Source: Paracoccaceae bacterium (GTDB taxonomy: Bacteria; Pseudomonadota; Alphaproteobacteria; Rhodobacterales; Rhodobacteraceae). From it: a stretch of DNA of 64,000 nucleotides. The notes beneath the pieces are model-generated. The model was not told where the DNA came from, ran no database searches, and saw nothing but the letters and a program-made list of their open reading frames with translations. Every line of letters starts with the position of its first letter. Position 1 is the first letter of the stretch. This document shows, one piece after another, positions 1 to 7,022 of this stretch. A program made the translations under genes and the position numbers. The stretch spans positions 1,270,608 through 1,334,607 of the forward strand of contig JAHRYM010000001.1 of assembly GCA_020622085.1 (NCBI GenBank). Direction: 5' to 3'.

Positions 1-70
1 CACACCCGGCGCGCCACACCCGGCGCGCCACACCCGGCGCGCCACACCCGGCGCGCCACACCCGGCGCGG
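1..70. repeat. 14-bp tandem repeat at the window edge
   Basis: Five head-to-tail copies of CACACCCGGCGCGC occupy 1-14, 15-28, 29-42, 43-56 and 57-70. The last copy ends in G instead of C. The array is cut by the window edge, so its full copy number is unknown. It lies just past the 3' end of the minus-strand gene ending at 101. No coding frame or CRISPR-like spacer is present. Confidence 0.9.
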
Positions 71-100
71 CGCAGCCGATGCGGCCTCAATTCCCGTGGC

Positions 101-526
101 TCAGCCCCGGGCGAGGGCCTCGATCCGGGTGCGGAAGGGCTCGAGGTCATAGCCGAAGCGGCCGGCGGTGCGGATCAGCGCCTCGGCCGGCTCATCCCGC
201 GCGCGGCTCAGCGCCCAGACGATCGAGGAGCGGTTTCCCGAGGCGCAATAGGCCAGCACCGGCCCTGCGGCCTTGTCGCAGGTCTCGCGCTGGATTCGGG
301 CGTTCTCGTCGGTGATCGCCCCGGGCGTCACGGGATTGTAGACGAAGCTGAGCCCGGCGTCGCGCGCGGCCTCGGCCATCGAGGCCATCTGCATCGGCCC
401 CGGATTCTCGGCATCGGGGCGATTGCAGATCACGCAGGAATACCCCTCCGCGCGCAGGCGCGACAGGTCCGACGGCTCAATCTGCGGGGCGACGGCATAA
501 TGGGGCGTCAGGGGGCGGATATCCAT
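101..526 (-). CDS. DUF442 / TIGR01244-type sulfurtransferase-phosphatase-like protein
   Basis: A 141-residue protein of the family also found fused to beta-lactamase-like sulfide-oxidation hydrolases. The core is a dual-specificity-phosphatase/rhodanese-like fold. Near residue 105 the loop Cys-Ala-Ser-Gly-Asn-Arg-Ser is a CX5R-type anion-binding loop, and the Cys would be the nucleophile. I chose the ATG at 524-526 over upstream starts because AAGGAG lies 8-13 bases ahead of it and the protein then begins exactly at the family start (MDIRPLTP). It diverges from the DksA-like gene at 805, and the shared 278-bp interval carries an Fnr-like box and a perfect palindrome. The family is linked to sulfur metabolism; the substrate is unknown. 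Confidence 0.85.
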   Translation of the reverse strand: MDIRPLTPHYAVAPQIEPSDLSRLRAEGYSCVICNRPDAENPGPMQMASMAEAARDAGLSFVYNPVTPGAITDENARIQRETCDKAAGPVLAYCASGNRSSIVWALSRARDEPAEALIRTAGRFGYDLEPFRTRIEALARG

Positions 527-697
527 GTCTTCAACTCCTTGGGCCGACCGGAAGGGCGCTTGCGCAGCCCGGCCGGAACAGCGGCATCGGTTCCCGGCCT
601 TCTGCCGGCACGCCGCGAGCATAGCGCCAGCCACCTTATCGCGCAAAGCCCGCGTGGACCGATCTGGCGCAGCCGGCGCGCGCGCCTGTCCGGAACA

Positions 698-713
698 CTG
701 GCCATATGGCCAG
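698..713. promoter_or_regulatory. perfect 16-bp palindrome in a divergent promoter region
   Basis: CTGGCCATATGGCCAG reads the same on both strands. It sits between the divergent genes at 526 and 805, about 95 bp before the DksA-like start and 24 bp from the Fnr-like box. It could be a dimeric operator; the binding protein is not identifiable. Confidence 0.5.
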
Positions 714-736
714 CGGCTTTCCGTTTGAGACGGGCT

Positions 737-750
737 TTGATATGAGTCAA
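737..750. promoter_or_regulatory. Fnr/FnrL-like box
   Basis: TTGATATGAGTCAA matches the Fnr consensus TTGAT-N4-ATCAA at nine of the ten defined positions. Its centre is about 61 bp ahead of the ATG at 805. This suggests oxygen-responsive control of the DksA-like gene, and possibly of the divergent gene at 526. FnrL-family regulators are known in Rhodobacterales; use of this site is inferred. Confidence 0.6.
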
Positions 751-804
751 GGCATGGGGCCACGCGGCCATCCAACCTGAGCAGACCAGAACAAGGAGTC
801 CGCC

Positions 805-1128
805 ATGACCACCATTGCCGATCGCAAACGCGCCCTTCACGCCCGCCGGGCCGAATTGCTGGGCCGTCTGGAAACGGTCGAGGAAGGCCTTGATTCGCAT
901 GGCGAGAAGGACTGGGAAGAACTGGCGATCGAGTGGGCGGATGACGAGGTTCTCGAGGATCTGGGCGCCGCCGCGGCGAACGAATTGCGCATGATCACAG
1001 CGGCGCTGGCGCGGATCAAGGAAGGCGAATACGGCTATTGCACGGTTTGCGGTTCCGAGATCGCGGCCGAACGGCTGGACATTGTTCCGGCGACGCCCTT
1101 CTGCGCGACCTGCGCGGCGAAGATCTGA
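805..1128 (+). CDS. TraR/DksA family zinc-finger protein
   Basis: A 107-residue protein with an N-terminal coiled-coil helix pair and a C-terminal C4 zinc finger (CTVC, 17 residues, CATC) as in DksA. It is much shorter than E. coli DksA (about 150 residues), so it belongs to the short TraR/DksA-like group. An acidic patch (ADDEVLED, near residues 45-52) lies where DksA has its functional coiled-coil tip. Such proteins bind the RNA polymerase secondary channel and modulate initiation with or without ppGpp. Start: ATG at 805 after CAAGGAG. The Fnr-like box upstream hints at induction at low oxygen. Confidence 0.9.
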   Translation: MTTIADRKRALHARRAELLGRLETVEEGLDSHGEKDWEELAIEWADDEVLEDLGAAAANELRMITAALARIKEGEYGYCTVCGSEIAAERLDIVPATPFCATCAAKI

Positions 1129-1177
1129 TCCTTCGGACTGGATTTCACGCCGCCGCGTCGTCTAGTCTTGGCGCGTC

Positions 1178-3244
1178 ATGGCCAACCCGCTTTCGCATCC
1201 GCTTCCGATTGCCGCCCCCGGGGGCGAGGCGAGTTCCGCCTGTGGCCCGGGCATGGACGGCCTTCGGGGGTTGCAGGTCGAATTGGCGGGCGGTGTCCTG
1301 CACCTGAACCTTCAGGGTGATGCGCGCGGGCTGAGCCGCCGCGCGGCCATCGCGCGGGGGCAGGCGTTGCGGTCGGGGCTTTTGGGCGTGATCGACGCAG
1401 CCACGCAAGGCGAGGTCCGCGCAATCGTGCTGTCGCTTGATGGCTGGGACTGGGCGCTGGACGAAGATCGCACCGCGCCGGAAACAACGGCCGAGGCCGA
1501 TGCCTGGGTTGCCATCTGCCGGCGTCTGGCCGATGTCGGCAGGCCGGTGATCGCCACCGTGTCGGGCACGGTTGCCGGGGATGCCATCGCCGGCCTTCTT
1601 GCCGCGCAATATGTGATTGCCCAGGCCGATGCACGGCTTTCGCTGCCGCAGGCCGGGTTGGGGCGGTTGCCGGCCGGGGGGATCCTCGGGCGGCTTGCCG
1701 GTCGGATCGGCGCGGCGCGGACGCTCGATCTTGCGCTTGCGCGCCGCGGGCTCGGGGCGCGACGGGCGCTGGCACTGGGGGTCGTCGATTCTGTCAGCGT
1801 CCCCGATCCTGTGCCGGCGGCGCTGACCATGGCGCGGCTGATCGCCTCGGGGCGGCAGGGCCTGCCTCCGCGCAGTCCGGCGAACCGCGCCCTTGCAGAC
1901 TCCGAACCCTATCTTGACGCCATCGCCGCCGCCCGGGGGCAACTCGCGCGGATGCGCCCGGCGCGCGCGCGTCTGGTGGCGCGGCTGGCCGACGTGGTCG
2001 AGGCGCGGCTGCTGCTGAACGAAGGGTCGGCGGCGCTTTTCGAATCCGAGGCCTGGGCCTTGCAACGCAGCGATCCGGCCGCAGCCGCCCTGGGCCATCT
2101 GGCCTGGGCCGCGCGGCAGGTCGCAGCCGGTCTTCCCAGGCCGCAAAGGCGACCGCGGCTGAGGGCGGTGACGGTGCTTGGCGGCACGCCGCTTGCCGCC
2201 GATCTGGCGCATGGGCTGATCACGGCGGGCATGGCGGTGACTCTGGTTTCGCCCGAGGGGCCGGCCCTTGCCGAGATGCTGCGCCAGATCGCGGTGGCGC
2301 AGGATGCCGCCGTCCGCAGCGGCCGCCTGTCGGTCGATCGGCGGGAACAGGACTGGTCGCGGCTGCAGGCGGGGCTCGCTCCGTCGCGCGGCGCCGGTGC
2401 CGATCTGGTCATCGAGGCGGGTGACCTGACCGATTCCGAAGCGGCTGTGTCGCTGGCGCATGCGGGCTCCGTCGCCCGGCGCGGCGCCCTGCTGGTGACA
2501 GCGCGCCCACGGTCGCTTCCGGTGCTTGGCAGCCACGCAGGGGGCAAGGGGACTGTCTGCGGCTTTGTTCTGCCCGAGCCGGCAGGGGGTGGACATCTGG
2601 CGGAAATCGTCGTGCCAGCGCCTGATCCGACGGCGCCGACCCAGGGCACCGAGACACAGGCGGTGCTTGCAAACCTCGCGCATCGCCTGGGGCGGGTCGC
2701 CATTCTGGTCCGGTCGGGGCCGGGGGGGCTTGCCGCGATGTTTTGCGACGAGGGGCGGGCGGCGATCAGGGCCGGCCTTGCGGCCGGGCTCCCGAAGGCG
2801 GCGCTCACCGACTGTCTGGCCGAGCTTGGCTGGGCGCTTCCGGCCGATCCGGTTGCCGGGTCCATGGCCATGGCCGATCCCGCCGTCGCCGCCATCGCGG
2901 CCCCACGCCCGGATAGCCTTGCCCGGGCAGAGTGGCGCGACTGGCTGGTTGCGGCGCTGGCCGATCTGGGCGCGCGGCTGATCGAGGGGGGTATCCTGTC
3001 CAGCGCGGCCGAAGTGGATCTGGTTGCCACCGAAGGTGCGGGCCTTGCGCGCGATACCGGCGGGCCGATGCATATGGCCGACCGGCTGGGCCTTGTGCGG
3101 CTGCGCGCATTGCTTCGCGTCCGGGCCGAGGCAGAGGACGGACCTGCCGCCCCCTGCGCGCTTTGGGATCACCACATCCGCAATGCGCGACCCTTTGCGG
3201 GATCGGATCTTCAGGTGCTGGTGGCGCGTCCCGTCACAGCATGA
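1178..3244 (+). CDS. FadB/FadJ-like enoyl-CoA hydratase/3-hydroxyacyl-CoA dehydrogenase fusion, probably catalytically degenerate
   Basis: A 688-residue protein with the layout of the fatty-oxidation alpha subunit: crotonase domain (about 30-210), linker helices, Rossmann domain (about 325-500) and C-terminal 3HAD helices (about 515-685). Key residues are changed. Where FadB has the two crotonase glutamates (GGGCE and LPETKLG) this protein has Ala138 and Gln158. The NAD loop GxGxxG reads GGTPLA. The catalytic His of the GMHFFNP motif is replaced (CGFVLPEP), although the partnering Glu is kept. The C-terminal GGPMHMAD motif is well preserved. I infer a pseudoenzyme, perhaps scaffolding or regulatory. 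The ORF is intact. The ATG at 1178 has a weak ribosome site, and a start at 1253 is possible. Confidence 0.8.
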   Translation: MANPLSHPLPIAAPGGEASSACGPGMDGLRGLQVELAGGVLHLNLQGDARGLSRRAAIARGQALRSGLLGVIDAATQGEVRAIVLSLDGWDWALDEDRTAPETTAEADAWVAICRRLADVGRPVIATVSGTVAGDAIAGLLAAQYVIAQADARLSLPQAGLGRLPAGGILGRLAGRIGAARTLDLALARRGLGARRALALGVVDSVSVPDPVPAALTMARLIASGRQGLPPRSPANRALADSEPYLDAIAAARGQLARMRPARARLVARLADVVEARLLLNEGSAALFESEAWALQRSDPAAAALGHLAWAARQVAAGLPRPQRRPRLRAVTVLGGTPLAADLAHGLITAGMAVTLVSPEGPALAEMLRQIAVAQDAAVRSGRLSVDRREQDWSRLQAGLAPSRGAGADLVIEAGDLTDSEAAVSLAHAGSVARRGALLVTARPRSLPVLGSHAGGKGTVCGFVLPEPAGGGHLAEIVVPAPDPTAPTQGTETQAVLANLAHRLGRVAILVRSGPGGLAAMFCDEGRAAIRAGLAAGLPKAALTDCLAELGWALPADPVAGSMAMADPAVAAIAAPRPDSLARAEWRDWLVAALADLGARLIEGGILSSAAEVDLVATEGAGLARDTGGPMHMADRLGLVRLRALLRVRAEAEDGPAAPCALWDHHIRNARPFAGSDLQVLVARPVTA

Positions 3245-3446
3245 CGCCGGCGACGATCAGCATGAGCCCGAGCGCGGAAACCGCCAATGCGCCCAGATTG
3301 ATAGCCACCGCCTTCTGAAGCACCACGCGCAGGGCCGCGTCCTCAAGCCCGGCGCGTCTGGCACGCGCAACCCTCGCAATCGCCCAGAACAGCCCGGCAA
3401 GCCCCGCCATCGTCAGCAGCGCACCCGGCCAGATCAGCATTTCCAT
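3234..3446 (-). CDS. small two-helix membrane protein
   Basis: A 70-residue protein with two hydrophobic segments (about residues 3-24 and 48-69) separated by a basic stretch rich in Arg and Ala. An AAGGGGGG ribosome site precedes the ATG. Its 3' end overlaps the 3' end of the convergent FadB-like gene by 11 bp. I do not recognise a named family; the layout and good start signal support a real inner-membrane protein. Confidence 0.6.
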   Translation of the reverse strand: MEMLIWPGALLTMAGLAGLFWAIARVARARRAGLEDAALRVVLQKAVAINLGALAVSALGLMLIVAGVML

Positions 3447-3499
3447 TCCCGCGCCCCCCTTGACGTGCCCGCCCGGACTAGCGCGAAGCGCGCGCCATC

Positions 3500-3517
3500 A
3501 CAAGCCGCGCGGCTTGT
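3500..3517. promoter_or_regulatory. perfect 18-bp palindrome upstream of gapR
   Basis: ACAAGCCGCGCGGCTTGT is a perfect inverted repeat in the divergent interval between the small membrane gene (start 3446) and gapR (start 3628). It could be an operator or a hairpin in either leader. No T-run follows, so a terminator is less likely. Confidence 0.4.
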
Positions 3518-3627
3518 CGCCGGGGGCGGGCATTGCGGCAGCGGTTGCGGCGCAAACGGGGTTGCGGCAGGACGGTCGCGCGGCTAGTCACCCGGGTAAA
3601 AGCAGGACCGCCCAGAGGAGAGGCAGG

Positions 3628-3936
3628 ATGAACACCCCGACCAGCACCGCCGCCAGCACCCCCGCCAGCACCCCCGCCAGCACCGCCGCCACGGATGCCG
3701 CCTACAGCGTGACGGCGGATGAACTGCGCCAGTTCATCGAACAGTATGAACACCTCGAGGCCGAAAAGAAGGACATAGCCGAGCAGCAGAAGGAGATCAT
3801 GTCCGAGGCCAAGGGTCGGGGATATGACACCAAGGTGATGCGCAAGATCATGGCGATGCGCAAACGCGACAAGGACGATCTGGCCGAGGAAGAGGCGATC
3901 CTTGAAATGTACAAGGCTGCGCTCGGCATGAGCTGA
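3628..3936 (+). CDS. gapR: GapR family nucleoid-associated protein (DUF2312)
   Basis: A 102-residue protein. Residues about 27-100 match DUF2312/GapR (LRQFIEQYEHLEAEKKDIAE, then the GYDTKVMRKIMAMRK core). GapR is an alphaproteobacterial protein that clamps overtwisted AT-rich DNA ahead of replication and transcription and stimulates type II topoisomerases. The N-terminal tail (residues 2-24) is a low-complexity Ser-Thr-Pro-Ala run encoded by three 12-bp repeats at about 3652-3687. I chose the ATG at 3628 because AGAGGAGAGG precedes it and the family core follows. It stands alone, and a strong hairpin lies downstream. Confidence 0.93.
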   Translation: MNTPTSTAASTPASTPASTAATDAAYSVTADELRQFIEQYEHLEAEKKDIAEQQKEIMSEAKGRGYDTKVMRKIMAMRKRDKDDLAEEEAILEMYKAALGMS

Positions 3937-4014
3937 GAGCCCCCTGGGCCCCAATCCCGGCATCTTTTCCGGCCCGTCTCCATATCCGGGCCGCCAACAC
4001 CGGGCTGCCAGCAC

Positions 4015-4058
4015 CGGGCCGGCGACCAGGCCGGGGCAGGCGGGCGCCGGCCCGTTTC
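4015..4058 (+). terminator. hairpin terminator candidate downstream of gapR
   Basis: CGGGCCGGCG (4015-4024) pairs perfectly with CGCCGGCCCG (4045-4054), with a 20-base loop, followed by TTTC. It lies between the convergent gapR (end 3936) and the gene ending at 4108, so it may act on either strand. Confidence 0.5.
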
Positions 4059-4107
4059 ATCTGCGCATCTTCCGTCAGCCTGCCGGTCCGGTATTGCGCC
4101 TGCCGAC

Positions 4108-4980
4108 TCAGGGCAGGACCATCTCGACCCCGTCCATGGCTGCGATCCCGGCTGTGTCGCGGTCATAGTTCATGGTCATTTCGGCGACCAGATCGCTGTC
4201 CCAGCCGGGCAGGCAGATTTCGGTTTCCAGTGCACCGGGCAGGGCGTCGCGTTCCAGATGCGCTGCCATCATCGCACGCAGTGATGCCCCGGCCAGTGCC
4301 GGTCCGGCGGCCAGCGCTGACCGGAGCCTTGCCCTGCCGGTTTCAGACAGAAGCGGCTCGATCCGGTCCGTGCGGCCATGGGCCAGCAATGCTGCCCCAG
4401 GCCCGGCCAGCCCTTGCAGCAGATCGCCCCAGAGCACCGGGCTGTCCTCGTCGCACCACAGCACCAGCCGCGCCCGGGGCACCGACTGGCGGATCTGCTG
4501 CACCACCGGCACCCAGGACAGCCGCAAGGGGTCCAGATCCTGCATGAATCCTGTGTAGTCGCTGCCCCCGCTCAGCGCCAGAAGGGCGGGCAACAGGGTC
4601 GCCGGGTTGCGCAGCGCCATGTGAAACTCGCAGCCCGCTTCCGGGAACAGACCGGCGAGCGCCGCCGCCCGTCGGCCGGCCCGCCCATAAAACCCCTCGT
4701 TCGAAATCGCACGCGCGGGCAGGCCAAGGAAAGCGTCATGGCTGAGGATCAGCCGCCGGGGCGCGTCGTCGTCGCAGATCCGCCCCAGAAGCGGCTGGTC
4801 GGTTTCCGCCGGGACAGGAAACCTTGCGGGTGCAAGCATCTGGCGGATCACGGCGCGATAGCGCCCGGGTGCGGGGATCGAACAGCCCTGTCGTGAAAGC
4901 GCCTCGCGGTTGCGAAGCAGACTTCGGATCAGGCGGTCTTCATCGGTGGCATGGACCCCAAGGTGAAAGGCGACCTGCAT
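4108..4980 (-). CDS. conserved hypothetical protein, 290 residues
   Basis: I do not recognise a named family. The start is placed at the ATG at 4978-4980 (MQVAFHLGVHATDEDRLIRS), because the frame upstream of it lies antisense to the permease gene and has no protein-like character. The protein is soluble, with no signal or membrane segment. It has a beta-strand-like opening, a GCSIPAPGRYR segment near residue 32 and a DLDPLRLSWVPVVQQIR stretch near the middle. The opening resembles glycan or sulfotransferase-like proteins but shows no clear P-loop. It diverges from the ABC permease at 5074 across 93 bp. Confidence 0.6.
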   Translation of the reverse strand: MQVAFHLGVHATDEDRLIRSLLRNREALSRQGCSIPAPGRYRAVIRQMLAPARFPVPAETDQPLLGRICDDDAPRRLILSHDAFLGLPARAISNEGFYGRAGRRAAALAGLFPEAGCEFHMALRNPATLLPALLALSGGSDYTGFMQDLDPLRLSWVPVVQQIRQSVPRARLVLWCDEDSPVLWGDLLQGLAGPGAALLAHGRTDRIEPLLSETGRARLRSALAAGPALAGASLRAMMAAHLERDALPGALETEICLPGWDSDLVAEMTMNYDRDTAGIAAMDGVEMVLP

Positions 4981-5073
4981 GATGGCAATGGGTTCCCGGG
5001 GGCGAAGGACAGATGCGCAGAGTCTATACGCGGAAATCTGGACAGCAAAACCGGTTTCGGATAACCAGCGCCA

Positions 5074-6825
5074 ATGACCGGGAAAAACAGTCAGGCATGC
5101 CTTGCAGGCGATGGTGGCCCGCCCCCCGGACAGGACCGGAAGCGGGGCCGGGGGCAGGTGTCGGCGCTTGCAATCGGGCGCCGTCGGCGCGCGGGGCCGG
5201 GTGCGGGCTGGACGCTCGGGGCACTGGCCATCGCGGCGCTGGTGCTCGGGCCGCTTGTGTCGGTCGTGGTCATCGCCATCAATCCCACGGAAAACATCTG
5301 GCCGCACCTGCTTGCGACAACATTGCCGCGCTATCTGGCCAACACGGCGATGCTGGCGTTCGGCTCGGCCATCCTTGCGGCGGCGGTGGGGGCGGGGGCG
5401 GCCTGGCTTGTCACCATGTATCGCTTCCCGCTCTCGGGCTGGCTTGAATGGTGGCTGCTGCTGCCGATGGCGATTCCGGCCTATGTCGCGGCCTACGGGC
5501 TTGTCGATCTGCTGGATTACGCCGGCCCCTTGCAGACGGCGCTGCGCCGCGTCTTTGGCTGGACATCGGCCCGCGACTACTGGTTCTTTTCGCCGCGCTC
5601 GACCGGCTTTGCCATCGTCGTCCTGGCGTCCGCGCTTTATCCCTATGTCTACCTGCTCTCGCGCGCGGCCTTCCGCGAACAGCCCGCCGGCAGCTATGAA
5701 GTGGCGCGCGCGCTGGGCGCCGGCCCCTGGCGGCTGTTCTGGCGGATCGGCCTGCCGCTTGCGCGCCCGGCCATCGCGGCGGGGTCGGCCATCGTGATGA
5801 TGGAGGTGGTCAGCGACTATGGCGTGTCGTTCCATTTCGGCATCCAGACGCTGACCACGGGGATCTTCTCGGTCTGGCTCGAAACCGGCAACGCGGGCGG
5901 CGCCGCCCAGATCGCCTGCGTCATCCTTGCGGTGATCTTCGCGCTGATGGTGCTTGAACGCCATGGCCGCAGGCGGTCGCGTTTCTTCCAGTCGGCCCGC
6001 CAGCCCCGTCCCGTGACGCGCCAGACCCTGCGCGGGGCCTCGGCGCTGGCCGCCACGGGGCTTTGTCTGGTGCCGCTGGCGATGGGCTTTGTCCTGCCGG
6101 CTGCGGTGATCCTTGGCCATGCGCTGGAACACCCGTCCGAGTGGCTCAGCGCCGGCCTTGGCCGGGCGCTCTGGCACACGCTGTCGGTCGGCGCGCTTGC
6201 GTCGCTGCTGACGGTCTTCGGGGCGCTGTTCCTGGTCTATTCGGTGCGGCTCGCCTTGTCGCGGACGGCGCGGATGGTGCTGCCGCTGACGACCCTTGGC
6301 TACGGGGCGCCCGGTGCGGTGCTTGCGGTCGGTCTGCTGTTTCCGCTTGCGGCACTCGACCACCGTGTGGCGGACGCGGTTCTGGCGCTGACCGGCCATG
6401 ATCCGGGGCTGATCCTGACGGGTTCGGCGGCGGCGATCGTGCTGGCGTTCATCGTGCGATTCTTCGGGATCGCCGAGGGCGCGGTCGACAGCGCCTTCGG
6501 TCGCATCCCGCCATCGCTGCCGATGGCAGCCCGCTCGCTTGGCCGGACGGCGCGGGGCGTGCTGACATCGGTCTATCTGCCGATGCTGCGCGGCTCGGTC
6601 GGAACGGCACTGCTTCTGGTCTTTGTCGAATGCGTCAAGGAATTGCCGGCGACGCTGCTGCTCCGGCCCTTCAACTATGAAACCCTGGCCACCCGCGTGC
6701 AGGAAAAGGCCAGCCTTGAAAAACTGAGCGAAGCGGCGCCGCCGGCGGTGATCGTGATGGCGGTGGGGCTGGTGGCGGTGGCGCTGCTGGCGCGGGCCAG
6801 CCGCGCCCGCGAGCGGCGATCCTGA
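5074..6825 (+). CDS. iron(III)-type ABC transporter permease, two fused units
   Basis: A 583-residue integral membrane protein with about twelve hydrophobic segments and two internally related halves, as in SfuB/FbpB ferric-ion importers. Each half carries an EAA-type loop that docks the ATPase: EVARALGAGPWRLFWRIGLP in the first half and MAARSLGRTARGVLTSVYLP in the second. The first 45 residues are a basic, poorly conserved cytoplasmic tail, so the true start may lie downstream. No binding protein or ATPase is adjacent, so the partners must be elsewhere. Confidence 0.85.
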   Translation: MTGKNSQACLAGDGGPPPGQDRKRGRGQVSALAIGRRRRAGPGAGWTLGALAIAALVLGPLVSVVVIAINPTENIWPHLLATTLPRYLANTAMLAFGSAILAAAVGAGAAWLVTMYRFPLSGWLEWWLLLPMAIPAYVAAYGLVDLLDYAGPLQTALRRVFGWTSARDYWFFSPRSTGFAIVVLASALYPYVYLLSRAAFREQPAGSYEVARALGAGPWRLFWRIGLPLARPAIAAGSAIVMMEVVSDYGVSFHFGIQTLTTGIFSVWLETGNAGGAAQIACVILAVIFALMVLERHGRRRSRFFQSARQPRPVTRQTLRGASALAATGLCLVPLAMGFVLPAAVILGHALEHPSEWLSAGLGRALWHTLSVGALASLLTVFGALFLVYSVRLALSRTARMVLPLTTLGYGAPGAVLAVGLLFPLAALDHRVADAVLALTGHDPGLILTGSAAAIVLAFIVRFFGIAEGAVDSAFGRIPPSLPMAARSLGRTARGVLTSVYLPMLRGSVGTALLLVFVECVKELPATLLLRPFNYETLATRVQEKASLEKLSEAAPPAVIVMAVGLVAVALLARASRARERRS

Positions 6826-7022
6826 ATACGGTTCCGGCTGACCCCGCATCCCCTGCCGCAGCAGACAGGGCCCCGACAGGGGGCGGTGCGGCCATCGGCA
6901 CCGGAAAAACGACCGCCAGCCGGGCATGTCGCAAAATGGCGCGTATGCTTCGTGGAAGTGATGGTGCCGGGCGGGCGCTTCATCGTCAATGAGGCGGAAC
7001 TTCTTCTCCGGGGATCTGCACC

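Noticed and set aside
1-70. CRISPR array
   Set aside because: The units are 14 bp with no spacers and no cas genes nearby; it is a simple tandem repeat.
1145-3175. Long open frame on the minus strand opposite the FadB-like gene
   Set aside because: Its protein is Arg/Pro/Gly-rich with no family features, and it lies entirely antisense to a gene with clear homology. Such frames are common in GC-rich DNA.
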